Origin: Candidatus Microbacterium colombiense
Lineage (GTDB): Bacteria > Actinomycetota > Actinomycetes > Actinomycetales > Microbacteriaceae
NCBI GenBank assembly: GCA_029203165.1
Contig: CP119308.1
Span: forward strand, 62,001-126,000
Direction of reading: 5' to 3'
Length of the DNA stretch: 64,000 nucleotides
Shown here: positions 24,641 through 32,836 of the stretch, in pieces
Layout: each line of letters starts with the position of its first letter
Numbering within the stretch: the first letter of the stretch is position 1
Notes under the pieces: generated by a model
What the model was told of the DNA's origin: nothing
Seen by the model: only the letters and a program-made list of their open reading frames with translations
The model's database searches: none
Made by a program: the position numbers and the translations under genes

Positions 24641-24652
24641 TAAGGTGTGAAT
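24641..24652 (+). promoter_or_regulatory. -10 box of the DUF2470 gene (leaderless)
   Basis: TAAGGT (24641-24646) lies 6 nt before GTG 24653, favouring this start over the GTG at 24647. Confidence 0.45.
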
Positions 24653-24967
24653 GTGCCCCACTCCTTCGATGCCGACGTGATCGCCGCCGTGCTGCGTCAC
24701 ATGAACGGCGACCACACCGACGACAACATCCTCATCGCGCGCGCCTTCGCCGACGCCGATGGGGACGAGATCACGGAGTCGGTGATGACGGGGTTCGACG
24801 GCGACGGCGGAACGTGGGACATCACCCGCAACGGCCTCACCTCCGAGCTGCACGTGGCCTGGCCGGGCGGCCCGATCGACGACCGCCCCTCCGTGCGTCG
24901 TCAGGTCGTCGCGCTCTACGACGCCGCCTGCGAACGACTCGGAATCGAACCACGCCCGCACGACTGA
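24653..24967 (+). CDS. DUF2470 domain protein
   Basis: 104 residues covering one DUF2470 domain: FDADVIAAVLRHMNGDHTDDNILIARAF and MTGFDGDGGTWDI. DUF2470 is found at the C-terminus of HugZ-type heme oxygenases and in heme-handling proteins. Here it stands alone and is followed 82 bp later by a classical heme oxygenase gene. A role in heme binding or transfer is inferred from this pairing. Confidence 0.85.
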   Translation: MPHSFDADVIAAVLRHMNGDHTDDNILIARAFADADGDEITESVMTGFDGDGGTWDITRNGLTSELHVAWPGGPIDDRPSVRRQVVALYDAACERLGIEPRPHD

Positions 24968-25037
24968 GCGATCGATTCACCGGATCCATCCGATCCTCAT
25001 CGGATTTCCGGGGTTTCGCGTCGACTTAGGCAACCCT

Positions 25038-25049
25038 TACACTTAGGGC
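25038..25049 (+). promoter_or_regulatory. -10 box of the heme oxygenase gene (leaderless)
   Basis: TACACT (25038-25043) is 6 nt before ATG 25050. The surrounding TTAGGCAACCCTTA (25026-25039) loosely resembles a DtxR/IdeR iron box, but the match is too weak to claim. Confidence 0.45.
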
Positions 25050-25697
25050 ATGCCCGAGATCCTCTCCTTCTCCGCCGCCCTGCGCGAGCGCTCGTCCGGA
25101 TCGCACTCCCGCAGCGAGACCGCCGGCTTCATGTCCGACCTCCTCAAGGGTGAGGGCTCGCGCGAGGACTACATCTCCCTCGTCGCGCAGCACTACTTCA
25201 TCTACGAGGCCCTCGAGGGAGCCGGCGACCGCATGCGTCAGGATGCCGTCGCCGCCGTGTTCCTGAGCGACAAGCTCACCCGTCTTCCCGCACTCGAAGC
25301 CGACCTCGAGTTCCTGCTCGGCGCCGACTGGCGCGAGCAGATCGTCGCCCTGCCCACCACGCAGCGTTACGTCGAGCGCATCAACCAGGTCGGTGCGACC
25401 TGGGTGGGTGGCTTCGTCGCCCACCACTACACGCGCTACCTCGGCGACCTCTCGGGCGGCATCTTCATCGGTCGCGTGATGGCCCGTCGCTTCGGTTTCG
25501 AGACCAACGGCATCGGATTCTACCTCTTCGACGACATCGCCGACCCGTCCGCGTTCAAGGACGTCTACCGCGAGCAGTTGGATGCCGCCCCGTGGGACGA
25601 CGCCGAGCGCGAGCGTGTGATCGACGAGGTGCTCCTCGCGTACCGCTTCAACACCGAGCTCTTCGAAGACCTCGACCGGGCGCGCGCCGCGGCCTGA
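25050..25697 (+). CDS. hmuO: Biliverdin-producing heme oxygenase
   Basis: 215 residues, the normal length for bacterial HmuO/HO-1-type enzymes. The proximal heme-ligating histidine is in RSSGSHSRSET (about residue 19), the distal helix has YLGDLSGGIFIG with the conserved Gly-Asp-Leu-Ser-Gly-Gly, and a conserved tyrosine and arginine lie in AHHYTRYLG. It opens heme to biliverdin, CO and Fe2+. The partner reductase is not in the window. With the DUF2470 gene it suggests use of heme as an iron source. Confidence 0.94.
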   Translation: MPEILSFSAALRERSSGSHSRSETAGFMSDLLKGEGSREDYISLVAQHYFIYEALEGAGDRMRQDAVAAVFLSDKLTRLPALEADLEFLLGADWREQIVALPTTQRYVERINQVGATWVGGFVAHHYTRYLGDLSGGIFIGRVMARRFGFETNGIGFYLFDDIADPSAFKDVYREQLDAAPWDDAERERVIDEVLLAYRFNTELFEDLDRARAAA

Positions 25698-25711
25698 CTC
25701 GGCGCACGGCG

Positions 25712-27109
25712 TCACCCCTGGGGCAGTTCGGGGGTCGACGCTGCGAGCCAGGCGTCGCGCATGAACCGTCGCACGTCTTCGTCCACACGGATGTCGCGGG
25801 GTCGCAGCGCGCGCGACAGGTACAGCCCGTCCAGTGAGGTCAGCCGACTGAGCGCCACGTAGGTCTGCCCGGGCGCGAAGGCCCCGGAGCCGAGGTCGAT
25901 CACGGCGCGCTCGTAGGTCTTGCCCTGCGACTTGTGGATGGTGACCGCCCAGGCCAGCCGCAGCGGGAACTGCGTGAACTCGGCGACCACATCGCGGCTG
26001 AGCTTCTTCGTGTTCTGGTCGTACGCGTAGCGGAACCGTTCCCAGACGGCGGGCTCGACGTCGACCTCCTCGCCGTCGATGTCGATACGCACGGCGTTGC
26101 CGAGAATTCGCAGCACCGTGCCGATCGTGCCGTTCACCCACCGCGGCGGCTCTCCCGACATCGCGGTGTCGTTGCGCAGGAACATCACCTGCGCGCCCAC
26201 CTTGAGCTTCAGCTCCGACTCGGCGGGCAGCGACGCCTCCCCTCGGCCGAAATCGCCGCTGACCTCTGCACGTGCGGTCTGCTCCTTGCCGGGGAGGGCG
26301 GCGAGGTGGCGGGTGTTGATGCCGTTCACGATGTCGTTGCGGGTCGCGAGCGTGATCATCGGCACCTCGCCGGGCTCAGGCTCGGGGGGCGTCCTGGCGC
26401 CCTGTGTGTTCAGCACTCCGGCGATCTCCGCGGTGACTCTGCCGTACCGCACGGCATTCAGCATCGCCTTGAATCCGTCGTCGGACTGCCGATGGATCTG
26501 CACGAGCTCGCGCACGTGCAGCTGCGCGCGGGTGTCGACCTCGAAGAGCCCCTGCTGGTCGGATGACCCGTTCGCGCCGCCCGAGCCGCCGGCCCAGACC
26601 TTCGCGTCGAAGAACCAGAACGATCGGTAGTGGTCGGCCACGTAGCGTGCCTCATCCCCGCGGGGAGGGACGGGCGCCAGCTGGTACGGGTCGCCGAACA
26701 TCACGACCTGCACGCCGCCGAACGGTTCTCCGCGGCGCCCGCGCGCCTGGCGCAGTGACCGGTCGATCGCATCCATCAGGTCGGCGTTCACCATCGAGAT
26801 CTCGTCGATGACGAGCGTCTCGATCGCGTTCAGGATGCGCCGGGTCGCATCGTTCTGATCGATGTCGCCGTCGGCGATCAGCCCGATCGGCAGGCGGAAC
26901 AGCGAGTGGATCGTCTGCCCCTCGACATTGAGCGCCGCGACGCCCGTCGGTGCACAGATCGCGATCTGCTTCTTCGTGTTCCAGGCGAAGTACTGCAGCA
27001 GCGTGGACTTGCCGGTGCCGGCTCGGCCGGTGATGAAGACGTGCTCGCCGGTGTCCTCGATGAGACGGAACAGCTCATGCTGCTCGTCGGACAGGGCGGG
27101 AAGTGACAC
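25712..27109 (-). CDS. PIF1-like superfamily 1 helicase
   Basis: 465 residues. Walker A is TGRAGTGKST, motif Ia is CAPTGVAALNV, and Walker B is LVIDEISMV. Motif III is VVMFGDPYQLAPV, and motifs V/VI are AWAVTIHKSQGKTYE and YVALSRLTSLDGLYL. The set defines a PIF1/RecD2-type SF1B helicase, expected to be a 5'-3' DNA unwinder that may act on G-quadruplex or R-loop structures. Start: GTG 27109, 15 bp from the divergent promoter region. Bacterial PIF1 homologues are patchily distributed. Confidence 0.92.
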   Translation of the reverse strand: MSLPALSDEQHELFRLIEDTGEHVFITGRAGTGKSTLLQYFAWNTKKQIAICAPTGVAALNVEGQTIHSLFRLPIGLIADGDIDQNDATRRILNAIETLVIDEISMVNADLMDAIDRSLRQARGRRGEPFGGVQVVMFGDPYQLAPVPPRGDEARYVADHYRSFWFFDAKVWAGGSGGANGSSDQQGLFEVDTRAQLHVRELVQIHRQSDDGFKAMLNAVRYGRVTAEIAGVLNTQGARTPPEPEPGEVPMITLATRNDIVNGINTRHLAALPGKEQTARAEVSGDFGRGEASLPAESELKLKVGAQVMFLRNDTAMSGEPPRWVNGTIGTVLRILGNAVRIDIDGEEVDVEPAVWERFRYAYDQNTKKLSRDVVAEFTQFPLRLAWAVTIHKSQGKTYERAVIDLGSGAFAPGQTYVALSRLTSLDGLYLSRALRPRDIRVDEDVRRFMRDAWLAASTPELPQG

Positions 27110-27212
27110 GGATCTCTCACGGGGAAGCAGGCGGATGCGGACGCTCCCCCATGCTACGGCGCGGGATGGGCTCGCGCGTCGCGGCGCTCGGCGTCATCTC
27201 AGGACGCCCTCC

Positions 27213-27224
27213 TAGACTGGCGCC
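27213..27224 (+). promoter_or_regulatory. -10 box (leaderless) of the unknown membrane protein gene
   Basis: TAGACT (27213-27218), 6 nt, then ATG 27225. Confidence 0.5.
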
Positions 27225-28295
27225 ATGAACCAGGTGGAGACGAAGGCGCCTCGGCGCTCTCGTCTCGGCGTCGACCTCGCGCTGCTGACGGTCGTCGGGC
27301 TGCTCCTGATCGCCGCGATCGGTGCCGGCGGAGCGACCCTGTACCAGCAGTTCTACAGTCCGTCCGCGTTCGTGGGCCGCTACCTCGACCTGCTGTCCTC
27401 CGGCCGTGCCGCCGATGCGTTGCGCGTGCCAGGAGTGGCGATCGACCGCGCGACGCTCGCACAGGCGGGCATCGCCTCCACGGCATCCGAGGCGATGCTC
27501 CGGCACGCCGCGCTCGCGCCGTTGACCGACGTGACCATCGAGTCGGAGACGCAGGTCGACGAGGGCACCGAAGTCACCGTCGCGTACCATGCCGGTGGGC
27601 ATGCGGGCACCACGACGTTCCTCGTCGCGCAGGACGGATGGGTGGGGGTCGCCCCGAACTGGCGCTTCACCACGAGTCCGCTCGCGGTGGTCGACCTCAC
27701 CGTGCGTGGTTCCGACCGCTTCGCCGTGAACGGGTTCGAGGTGGATCGCCGACAGATCTCGGCCGACGGGACAGATGCCGAAGCCCTCGACCCGCTCGCA
27801 CTGCTGGTGTTCACGCCGGGGCTCTACTCGGTGACCGTCGACACGCAGATCTCCGAGGCCAGCGGCATCGGGGTGCTCGCCGACAAGCCGTTGGCCATCA
27901 CCCCGCTCGACGTGCAGACCGAGCCGACGGAGAAGTTCCTCGACGTCGTGCAGGAGCGCGTCGAGGAGTTCCTCACGCAGTGCACGACGCAAGAGGTCCT
28001 TCAGCCCACGGCATGCCCGTTCGGTATGCAGGTGAGCGATCGCATCGCGTCCCTGCCGAAGTGGTCGATCGCGCAGCAGCCCTCCGTGATGGTCGCCCCG
28101 GACGGCGGCGACTGGAGGATCCCGACCGCCGACGGTGTGGCGCATGTCGAGGTCGAGATCCAGTCCCTGTTCGACGGGTCGGTCGCTCCGGTCTCGGAAG
28201 ACATCCCCTTCCAGGTGAACGGGTCGATCGTCATGCTCGCCGACGGCTCGGTGTCGATCCGCGTGGGCTCCCCCGACGACGCGCCGGACGACTGA
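27225..28295 (+). CDS. Uncharacterised single-pass membrane protein
   Basis: 356 residues. After a short cytoplasmic start (MNQVETKAPRRSRLG) one hydrophobic helix spans about residues 17-40. The remaining 310 residues should lie outside. That part has an alpha/beta character with SAFVGRYLDLLSSGRAADAL near residue 45 (similar in style to DUF4878-type modules) and a Thr-Gln-Cys-Thr pair of cysteines near 255-265. No known family is clear to me. Its stop is 3 bp from that of the convergent CopD-CtaG gene. Confidence 0.75.
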   Translation: MNQVETKAPRRSRLGVDLALLTVVGLLLIAAIGAGGATLYQQFYSPSAFVGRYLDLLSSGRAADALRVPGVAIDRATLAQAGIASTASEAMLRHAALAPLTDVTIESETQVDEGTEVTVAYHAGGHAGTTTFLVAQDGWVGVAPNWRFTTSPLAVVDLTVRGSDRFAVNGFEVDRRQISADGTDAEALDPLALLVFTPGLYSVTVDTQISEASGIGVLADKPLAITPLDVQTEPTEKFLDVVQERVEEFLTQCTTQEVLQPTACPFGMQVSDRIASLPKWSIAQQPSVMVAPDGGDWRIPTADGVAHVEVEIQSLFDGSVAPVSEDIPFQVNGSIVMLADGSVSIRVGSPDDAPDD

Positions 28296-28298
28296 GGC

Positions 28299-30305
28299 TC
28301 AGGCGCGTTCGCGCTCGGCCTGACGACGATCCCGCTCCGCCATGGCCGCCAGCTTGGCGTTGTACTCCTCGAGCTCGGCGTCGCCCGTGCGATCGGCGTT
28401 CCGATCGGTGCGGCGCTGCAGCTTCGTGTCGTTGCGGCTCCATTGGATGGCGACCGTGATCGCCAGGATCAGCGTGGGGATCTCACCGATCGACCACGCG
28501 ATGCCCCCGCCGATGTACTGGTCCTCCATCGGGGTGGGGCCCCAGTCGCGCCCCATGGACCCGAACCAGTCGGCGACCATCAGGCCCTCCTGCATCATGA
28601 TCGCCATGCCGAAGAAGGCGTGCATGGCCATCACCGCGATCAGGGTGATGAGGCGACCCGGGTACGGCAGGCGGTAGGGAACCGGGTCGGCACCGACCAG
28701 GCTCATCACGAACAGGTACCCCGAGATGAGGAAGTGCGCGACCATCCACTCGTGGCCGAGATGCTCGTACATCGACCAGCGCACGAGGTCGGTGAAGTAG
28801 AACGCCCACAACGAGAAGATGAAGATGCCGGCCGCGACGAAGGGGTGCGTGACGACGCGTGAGAACGGCGAGTGCACGGCCCAGAGGATCCACTCGCGTC
28901 CCCCGCGGGTACCGTCGTCGCGCTTGTGGATGGCACGCAGGGCGAGCGTGATCGGCGCACCGCTCACCAGCAGCAGCGGGATCGCCATCGAGAGCATCAT
29001 GTGCCCGAGCATGTGCACGCTGAACAGGTACTCCTGGTACGCGTTGATGGGGCCTCCGGTGACCCACACCAGCATGAGCATGCCCAGCACCCAGAACACG
29101 GTGCGGTGGATCGGCCAGCGGTCGCCGCGACGGTGCAGACGGATGACACCGGCGAGGTAGAGGAACAGACCGAACCCGGCGGCGACGAGCCACAGGATGT
29201 CGATGTCCCACGACGTGAACCAGCGATCGATCGTGAAGTCCGGCGGGAGGGCGGTTCGCGTCAGCACCTCGGCGGGCGTTTTCGCGAACGACTCCTCACC
29301 GGTGGGCGGGGGCGTGCGGGCGAGGGCTGCGGCCGCACCGGAGGCGAGCCCCATCAGAGCGACCTCGCACAGCACCAGCATCCAGAACCAGCGGGAGGCC
29401 CGTTCGCCGTCGAGCTTCGGGATGAGGCGGGCGCGGTACCAGGCGCCCAGCAGGCCCATGCCACCCAGCAGCACGACCTTGGCGATGAGGATCGCACCAT
29501 AGGGCGTGGCCAGCTGACTCCAGTCGCCGAGTGCGACGACAGAGCGGGCGACCCCCGAGATGGCGACGACGACGAACGCCGCGATGGCGAGGGTGGAGTA
29601 GCGGGCGACCAGGCGAGGGGTGTCGACGTCGGGGCGGCCACGCAGCACGATGAGCAGCAGCAGACCGCCGAGCCATACCGCGGCGCCGATCGTGTGCAGC
29701 AGGATCGAGTTGACCGCGACGTTGTGACCGGCCAGGTCTCCCGCGTGCCCCTGCGTGGCGAGCGGGATGAAGGATGCGGCGGCCAGGATCGCGGTGAGCA
29801 GAGTCGCCGTCCAGCTGCGCCAGGCGAACGCGAGGACCGTGATGATCGCTCCGAGCACGGTCGTGATGAGCCAGGACTGGCCGATGGCGAGAGTCAGGAG
29901 GAAGCGGCCCAGCTGCGCGCCGAACTCGCGCTCCAGGCTGAGCTGCGGGTTGAACGCCGCCATGAAGGCGAAGAAGCCCGCGAGCCCGGCGGCGACCGTG
30001 AACACGGCGGCTCCGATCGAGGCGACGTTCAGTGCGGTGTCGAACGACTTCTCCCCGCTGCGCAGTGCGAACAGTGCCAGCACGAGAGAGCCGAGCATCG
30101 CCGCCGCGGCGATGTTCATGACGAGTTTGGCGATCGGCGTACCCCAGAGGACGAACGCTCCGGGGTCCTGCAGCAGCGGCGCTTTCGCACCACCGCCGAT
30201 CAGAAGCGCGATCACGACGGCCACGGCTGCGGCTCCGAGCAGGATCACCACGCCGGTGAGGCGGTACGCCGAAGACCGACTCATCGTATCTGCCCGGGAA
30301 CTCAC
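28299..30305 (-). CDS. Fused CopD-like copper transporter and CtaG cytochrome oxidase assembly protein
   Basis: 668 residues with roughly 15 membrane helices. The N-terminal half carries the CopD domain (SILLHTIGAAVWLGGLLLLIVL, then RYSTLAIAAFVVVAISG). The C-terminal part from about residue 360 is the caa3-type CtaG domain (HMLGHMMLSMAIPLLLVSGAPITL, DPVPYRLPYPGRLI, MQEGLMVADWFGSMG). It should supply copper to cytochrome oxidase. GTG 30305 is supported by TAGGCT 6 nt upstream on the minus strand. The C-terminal tail is charged and cytoplasmic. Confidence 0.9.
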   Translation of the reverse strand: MSSRADTMSRSSAYRLTGVVILLGAAAVAVVIALLIGGGAKAPLLQDPGAFVLWGTPIAKLVMNIAAAAMLGSLVLALFALRSGEKSFDTALNVASIGAAVFTVAAGLAGFFAFMAAFNPQLSLEREFGAQLGRFLLTLAIGQSWLITTVLGAIITVLAFAWRSWTATLLTAILAAASFIPLATQGHAGDLAGHNVAVNSILLHTIGAAVWLGGLLLLIVLRGRPDVDTPRLVARYSTLAIAAFVVVAISGVARSVVALGDWSQLATPYGAILIAKVVLLGGMGLLGAWYRARLIPKLDGERASRWFWMLVLCEVALMGLASGAAAALARTPPPTGEESFAKTPAEVLTRTALPPDFTIDRWFTSWDIDILWLVAAGFGLFLYLAGVIRLHRRGDRWPIHRTVFWVLGMLMLVWVTGGPINAYQEYLFSVHMLGHMMLSMAIPLLLVSGAPITLALRAIHKRDDGTRGGREWILWAVHSPFSRVVTHPFVAAGIFIFSLWAFYFTDLVRWSMYEHLGHEWMVAHFLISGYLFVMSLVGADPVPYRLPYPGRLITLIAVMAMHAFFGMAIMMQEGLMVADWFGSMGRDWGPTPMEDQYIGGGIAWSIGEIPTLILAITVAIQWSRNDTKLQRRTDRNADRTGDAELEEYNAKLAAMAERDRRQAERERA

Positions 30306-30317
30306 CCCTCCAGCCTA
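30306..30317 (-). promoter_or_regulatory. -10 box of the CopD-CtaG gene (leaderless)
   Basis: TAGGCT on the minus strand (30317-30312), 6 nt before GTG 30305. Confidence 0.5.
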
Positions 30318-30332
30318 AGCCGCGGGAACGCA

Positions 30333-30365
30333 GAAGGCCGCCGCCCGAGAGGGGCGGCGGCCTTC
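30333..30365 (-). terminator. Hairpin terminator after hup
   Basis: GAAGGCCGCCGCCC (30333-30346) and its exact complement (30352-30365), 14-bp stem, 5-nt loop, just past the hup stop at 30382. Confidence 0.85.
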
Positions 30366-30381
30366 GAGAGGTGCGTCGGAA

Positions 30382-30669
30382 TTACTTGACGGCAGCCTTC
30401 AGCTTGGAGCCAGCGGTGACCTTGACGCGCTTGCCGGCCGGGATCTTGATCTCGGCGCCGGTCTGCGGGTTGCGGCCCGTGCGGGCAGCGGTGTCGACCT
30501 GCTCGAACGAGATCCAGCCCGGGATCGAGACCTTGCTGCCCTTGGCAACAGCGTCGGAGACCGTAGCGAACAGCGAGTCGAGGACACCGGAGACGGTGGC
30601 CTGGCTCTGGCCCGTGGCGCTTGCGATGCTCGCGACGAGTTCGGTCTTGGTGATGGACTTGTCAGCCAT
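30382..30669 (-). CDS. hup: HU family nucleoid-associated protein
   Basis: 95 residues. MADKSITKTELVASIASATG, then VSIPGWISFEQVDTAARTGRNPQTGAEIKIPAGKRVKVTAGSKLK is a complete HU, with the Arg-Asn-Pro of the DNA-binding arm. It lacks the long lysine-rich tail of mycobacterial HupB. AGGA and the ATG stand in GGATGACATG, giving a normal ribosome-binding site. It is a dimeric DNA-bending protein of the nucleoid. Confidence 0.95.
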   Translation of the reverse strand: MADKSITKTELVASIASATGQSQATVSGVLDSLFATVSDAVAKGSKVSIPGWISFEQVDTAARTGRNPQTGAEIKIPAGKRVKVTAGSKLKAAVK

Positions 30670-30850
30670 GTCATCCTCCAGCGACGAGATCCCGTCGCAT
30701 CGTTGTGGGTGTCGGAGCGGATGCTCCTGGTCGAGTGACCGCCTTGAATGTATCAACGACAGCCGACATTTCCGCGTCATTTCGCGGGTTTTGGCGATTT
30801 ACAGGGCGTGTTGCACCACTTTTGTCACTCTGTTAACAGGTTTCACGGCC

Positions 30851-31435
30851 TCAGAGGTGTCGATGCGCGTCGATCACCGCGTGCGCTGTGCGGGCGAAAG
30901 CGGGGACGACACGCTCCTCGCCGTCGAGGTATCCGCCCACCAGCGCGGCGTCGCGGAGCAGCACGAGGGATGCCGCGAGCTCTGCCGACCGAGCGATCCC
31001 GGCCCCGTCGGCGACCTCCTGCAGCGTCGAGCGGAACCACTCGCGGTGCTCGTCGATCAGCATGCGCACCGGGCCCCCGGCATCCGGATACTCCGCCGCG
31101 GCATTGATGAACGGGCACCCCCGGGTGTGCCGATGGCGGATGTCGGTCGCGATGCCCTCGATCACGGCATCGAGCATGCCCTGCGGGTCGGTCACGGCCG
31201 CACCGGCTTCGGCGAACATCGCGCGAAGGTTCTCGTCCTCGCCGCGGAGGTAGGCGAGCACCAGGTTCTCCTTGCCACCGAACTGCTTGTACAGCGTGGC
31301 GCGGGTCACCTCCGCCTCGGCGATCACACGGTCGACACCGACGGCGTGGATGCCGTCTTCGTAGAACAGCCGGGTCGCCGCGTCGATCAGGCGTGCGCGG
31401 GCGGGGCTGGGTCGCTTCGTCGTGTGGGTGCTCAT
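30851..31435 (-). CDS. TetR family regulator, LmrA/YxaF-like
   Basis: 194 residues. The helix-turn-helix is VDRVIAEAEVTRATLYKQFGGKENLVLAYL; the C-terminal domain has HTRGCPFINAAAEYPDAGGP, typical of the LmrA/YxaF branch. GGAGG precedes ATG 31435 at normal spacing. A 20-bp site in its promoter region is repeated ahead of a hydrolase gene at 32755, so the regulator probably controls itself, the divergent LLM monooxygenase and that hydrolase. Confidence 0.9.
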   Translation of the reverse strand: MSTHTTKRPSPARARLIDAATRLFYEDGIHAVGVDRVIAEAEVTRATLYKQFGGKENLVLAYLRGEDENLRAMFAEAGAAVTDPQGMLDAVIEGIATDIRHRHTRGCPFINAAAEYPDAGGPVRMLIDEHREWFRSTLQEVADGAGIARSAELAASLVLLRDAALVGGYLDGEERVVPAFARTAHAVIDAHRHL

Positions 31436-31453
31436 GGGTTCCTCCTGCTCGAA

Positions 31454-31473
31454 TAGACAGAACGATTGGTCTA
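31454..31473. promoter_or_regulatory. Operator 1 of a TetR regulon
   Basis: TAGACAGAACGATTGGTCTA lies between the divergent TetR and LLM oxidoreductase genes. The ends (TAGAC/GTCTA) are inverted. The same site with three changes occurs at 32755. Confidence 0.7.
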
Positions 31474-31567
31474 CGGGTAGCGTAGCCGGTTTCCGACTGT
31501 TGCAGGTCGATCTGCCCGCGGCATCCGCACCCCCTAGCGTCGACAGCATGTCTGCAGGAGGAGAATC

Positions 31568-32629
31568 ATGACCGCCACCCCGCACATCCGCTTCGGATAC
31601 TGGACCCCCATCTTCGGAGGATGGCTCCGCAATGTCGCCGACGAGCAGATGCCCGCCGACTTCGCACACCTCGCCGAGATCGCCCGCGCCGCCGAAGACG
31701 GCGGGTTCGACCTGACACTGATCCCCGAACTCAACCTCAACGACGTGAAAGGCCCGCAGGGTCCGGCACTCGATGCGTGGACGATCACCGCCGGGCTCGC
31801 CGCGGTCACCTCGCGACTCGAGCTGCTGGCGGCCGTTCGCCCCGGCTTCCACAACCCCGCCCTCGCCGCGAAGCAGGCCGCCACGATCGATGCCATCTCG
31901 GGTGGCAGGTTCACCCTCAACGTCGTCTCGGCGTGGTGGGCTGAGGAGGCCAGGCAGTACGGGGGCGTGTTCACCGCGCACGACGACCGCTACGCGCGCA
32001 CGATCGAGTTCGTCGATGTGCTCCGTGGGCTCTGGAGCGAGACCCCCTTCTCCTATGCGGGCGACTACTACACGCTGGACGGTACGTTCCTCGAACCCAA
32101 GCCGCAGGTGCGACCGCGCATCTACGCGGGAGGGGAGAGCGAGGCAGGGCGCCGCACGATCACGTCGTTCGCGGATGCCTACCTGACGCACGGCGGCACC
32201 GTCGACGAGCTCCGGGTGAAGGTCGAGGACATGACCCGGCGTCGCGCGGCATCCGGTCGCACCCCGTTCGAGGCGTTCGGCATGGCGGCCTTCGCGGTCG
32301 TGCGCGACACCGAAGCCGAGGCGCGCGCCGAGGTCGAGCGCATCACGAACGTGCAGGACGGCCCCGCCTACGCCTCTTACCAGGAGTTCGTCAGCAAGTC
32401 GCAGCTCGACACCGCGGTCGACCTGAAGGACTACTCCGTGTCGAACCGCGGCCTGCGCCCCGACCTGATCGGCACGCCCGACCAGGTCGCCGAGCGCTTC
32501 CTCCGCTTCGCCGAGGTCGGGGTGTCGACGTTCCTGCTGCAGTTCTCACCGCAGCTGCCCGAACTCGTGCGGTTCGCCGAGGAGGTCATTCCGCGCGTGC
32601 GGCGGCTGGAGGCGCTGCGCGACGCCTGA
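31568..32629 (+). CDS. LLM-class flavin-dependent monooxygenase (SsuD-like)
   Basis: 353 residues. A luciferase-like TIM barrel: GYWTPIFGGWLRN at the N-terminus, AAVRPGFHNPALAAKQAATIDAISGGRFTLNVVSAWW in the middle, RPRIYAGGESEAGR for FMN phosphate binding and LIGTPDQVAERFL near the end. This matches alkanesulfonate-monooxygenase-type enzymes, which need FMNH2 from a partner reductase not seen here. AGGAGG lies 6 nt before the ATG. It diverges from the TetR gene and shares its operator. Confidence 0.9.
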   Translation: MTATPHIRFGYWTPIFGGWLRNVADEQMPADFAHLAEIARAAEDGGFDLTLIPELNLNDVKGPQGPALDAWTITAGLAAVTSRLELLAAVRPGFHNPALAAKQAATIDAISGGRFTLNVVSAWWAEEARQYGGVFTAHDDRYARTIEFVDVLRGLWSETPFSYAGDYYTLDGTFLEPKPQVRPRIYAGGESEAGRRTITSFADAYLTHGGTVDELRVKVEDMTRRRAASGRTPFEAFGMAAFAVVRDTEAEARAEVERITNVQDGPAYASYQEFVSKSQLDTAVDLKDYSVSNRGLRPDLIGTPDQVAERFLRFAEVGVSTFLLQFSPQLPELVRFAEEVIPRVRRLEALRDA

Positions 32630-32655
32630 GTCGCACTCCGGGGTCCGCCCCGAAC

Positions 32656-32724
32656 GGGAGGAGTTCTCGGGCTTGGGAGGAGCATCCGCGCGAATTCCTC
32701 CTCCCAAGCGGGAGATCTCCTCCC
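32656..32724. repeat. Nested palindromic element, family B, copy 1
   Basis: Core GGGAGGAG occurs at 32656 and 32675, and its complement CTCCTCCC at 32698 and 32717. The two direct copies and the two inverted copies are each exactly 19 bp apart. Between the cores is a conserved TTCTC or ATCTC. It lies between the LLM gene and the alpha/beta hydrolase gene. Confidence 0.85.
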
Positions 32725-32754
32725 TTTCCCTCTGGTTCCGGGAATAAGTTGCAG

Positions 32755-32774
32755 TAGATAGAACGTTCGGTCTA
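32755..32774. promoter_or_regulatory. Operator 2 of the TetR regulon
   Basis: TAGATAGAACGTTCGGTCTA, 17 of 20 positions identical to the site at 31454. It lies 62 bp before the alpha/beta hydrolase start and inside a stretch poor in G/C that should contain its promoter. Confidence 0.7.
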
Positions 32775-32836
32775 CTATCAATGCAACGCACTCCCCATTC
32801 CGGCACTTCGCCGGGTCGAACAGAGAGAAGAAGATC

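Noticed and set aside
25026..25043. DtxR/IdeR iron box ahead of the heme oxygenase gene
   Set aside because: TTAGGCAACCCTTA keeps only the outer TTAGG and a poor right half; too many mismatches to claim.
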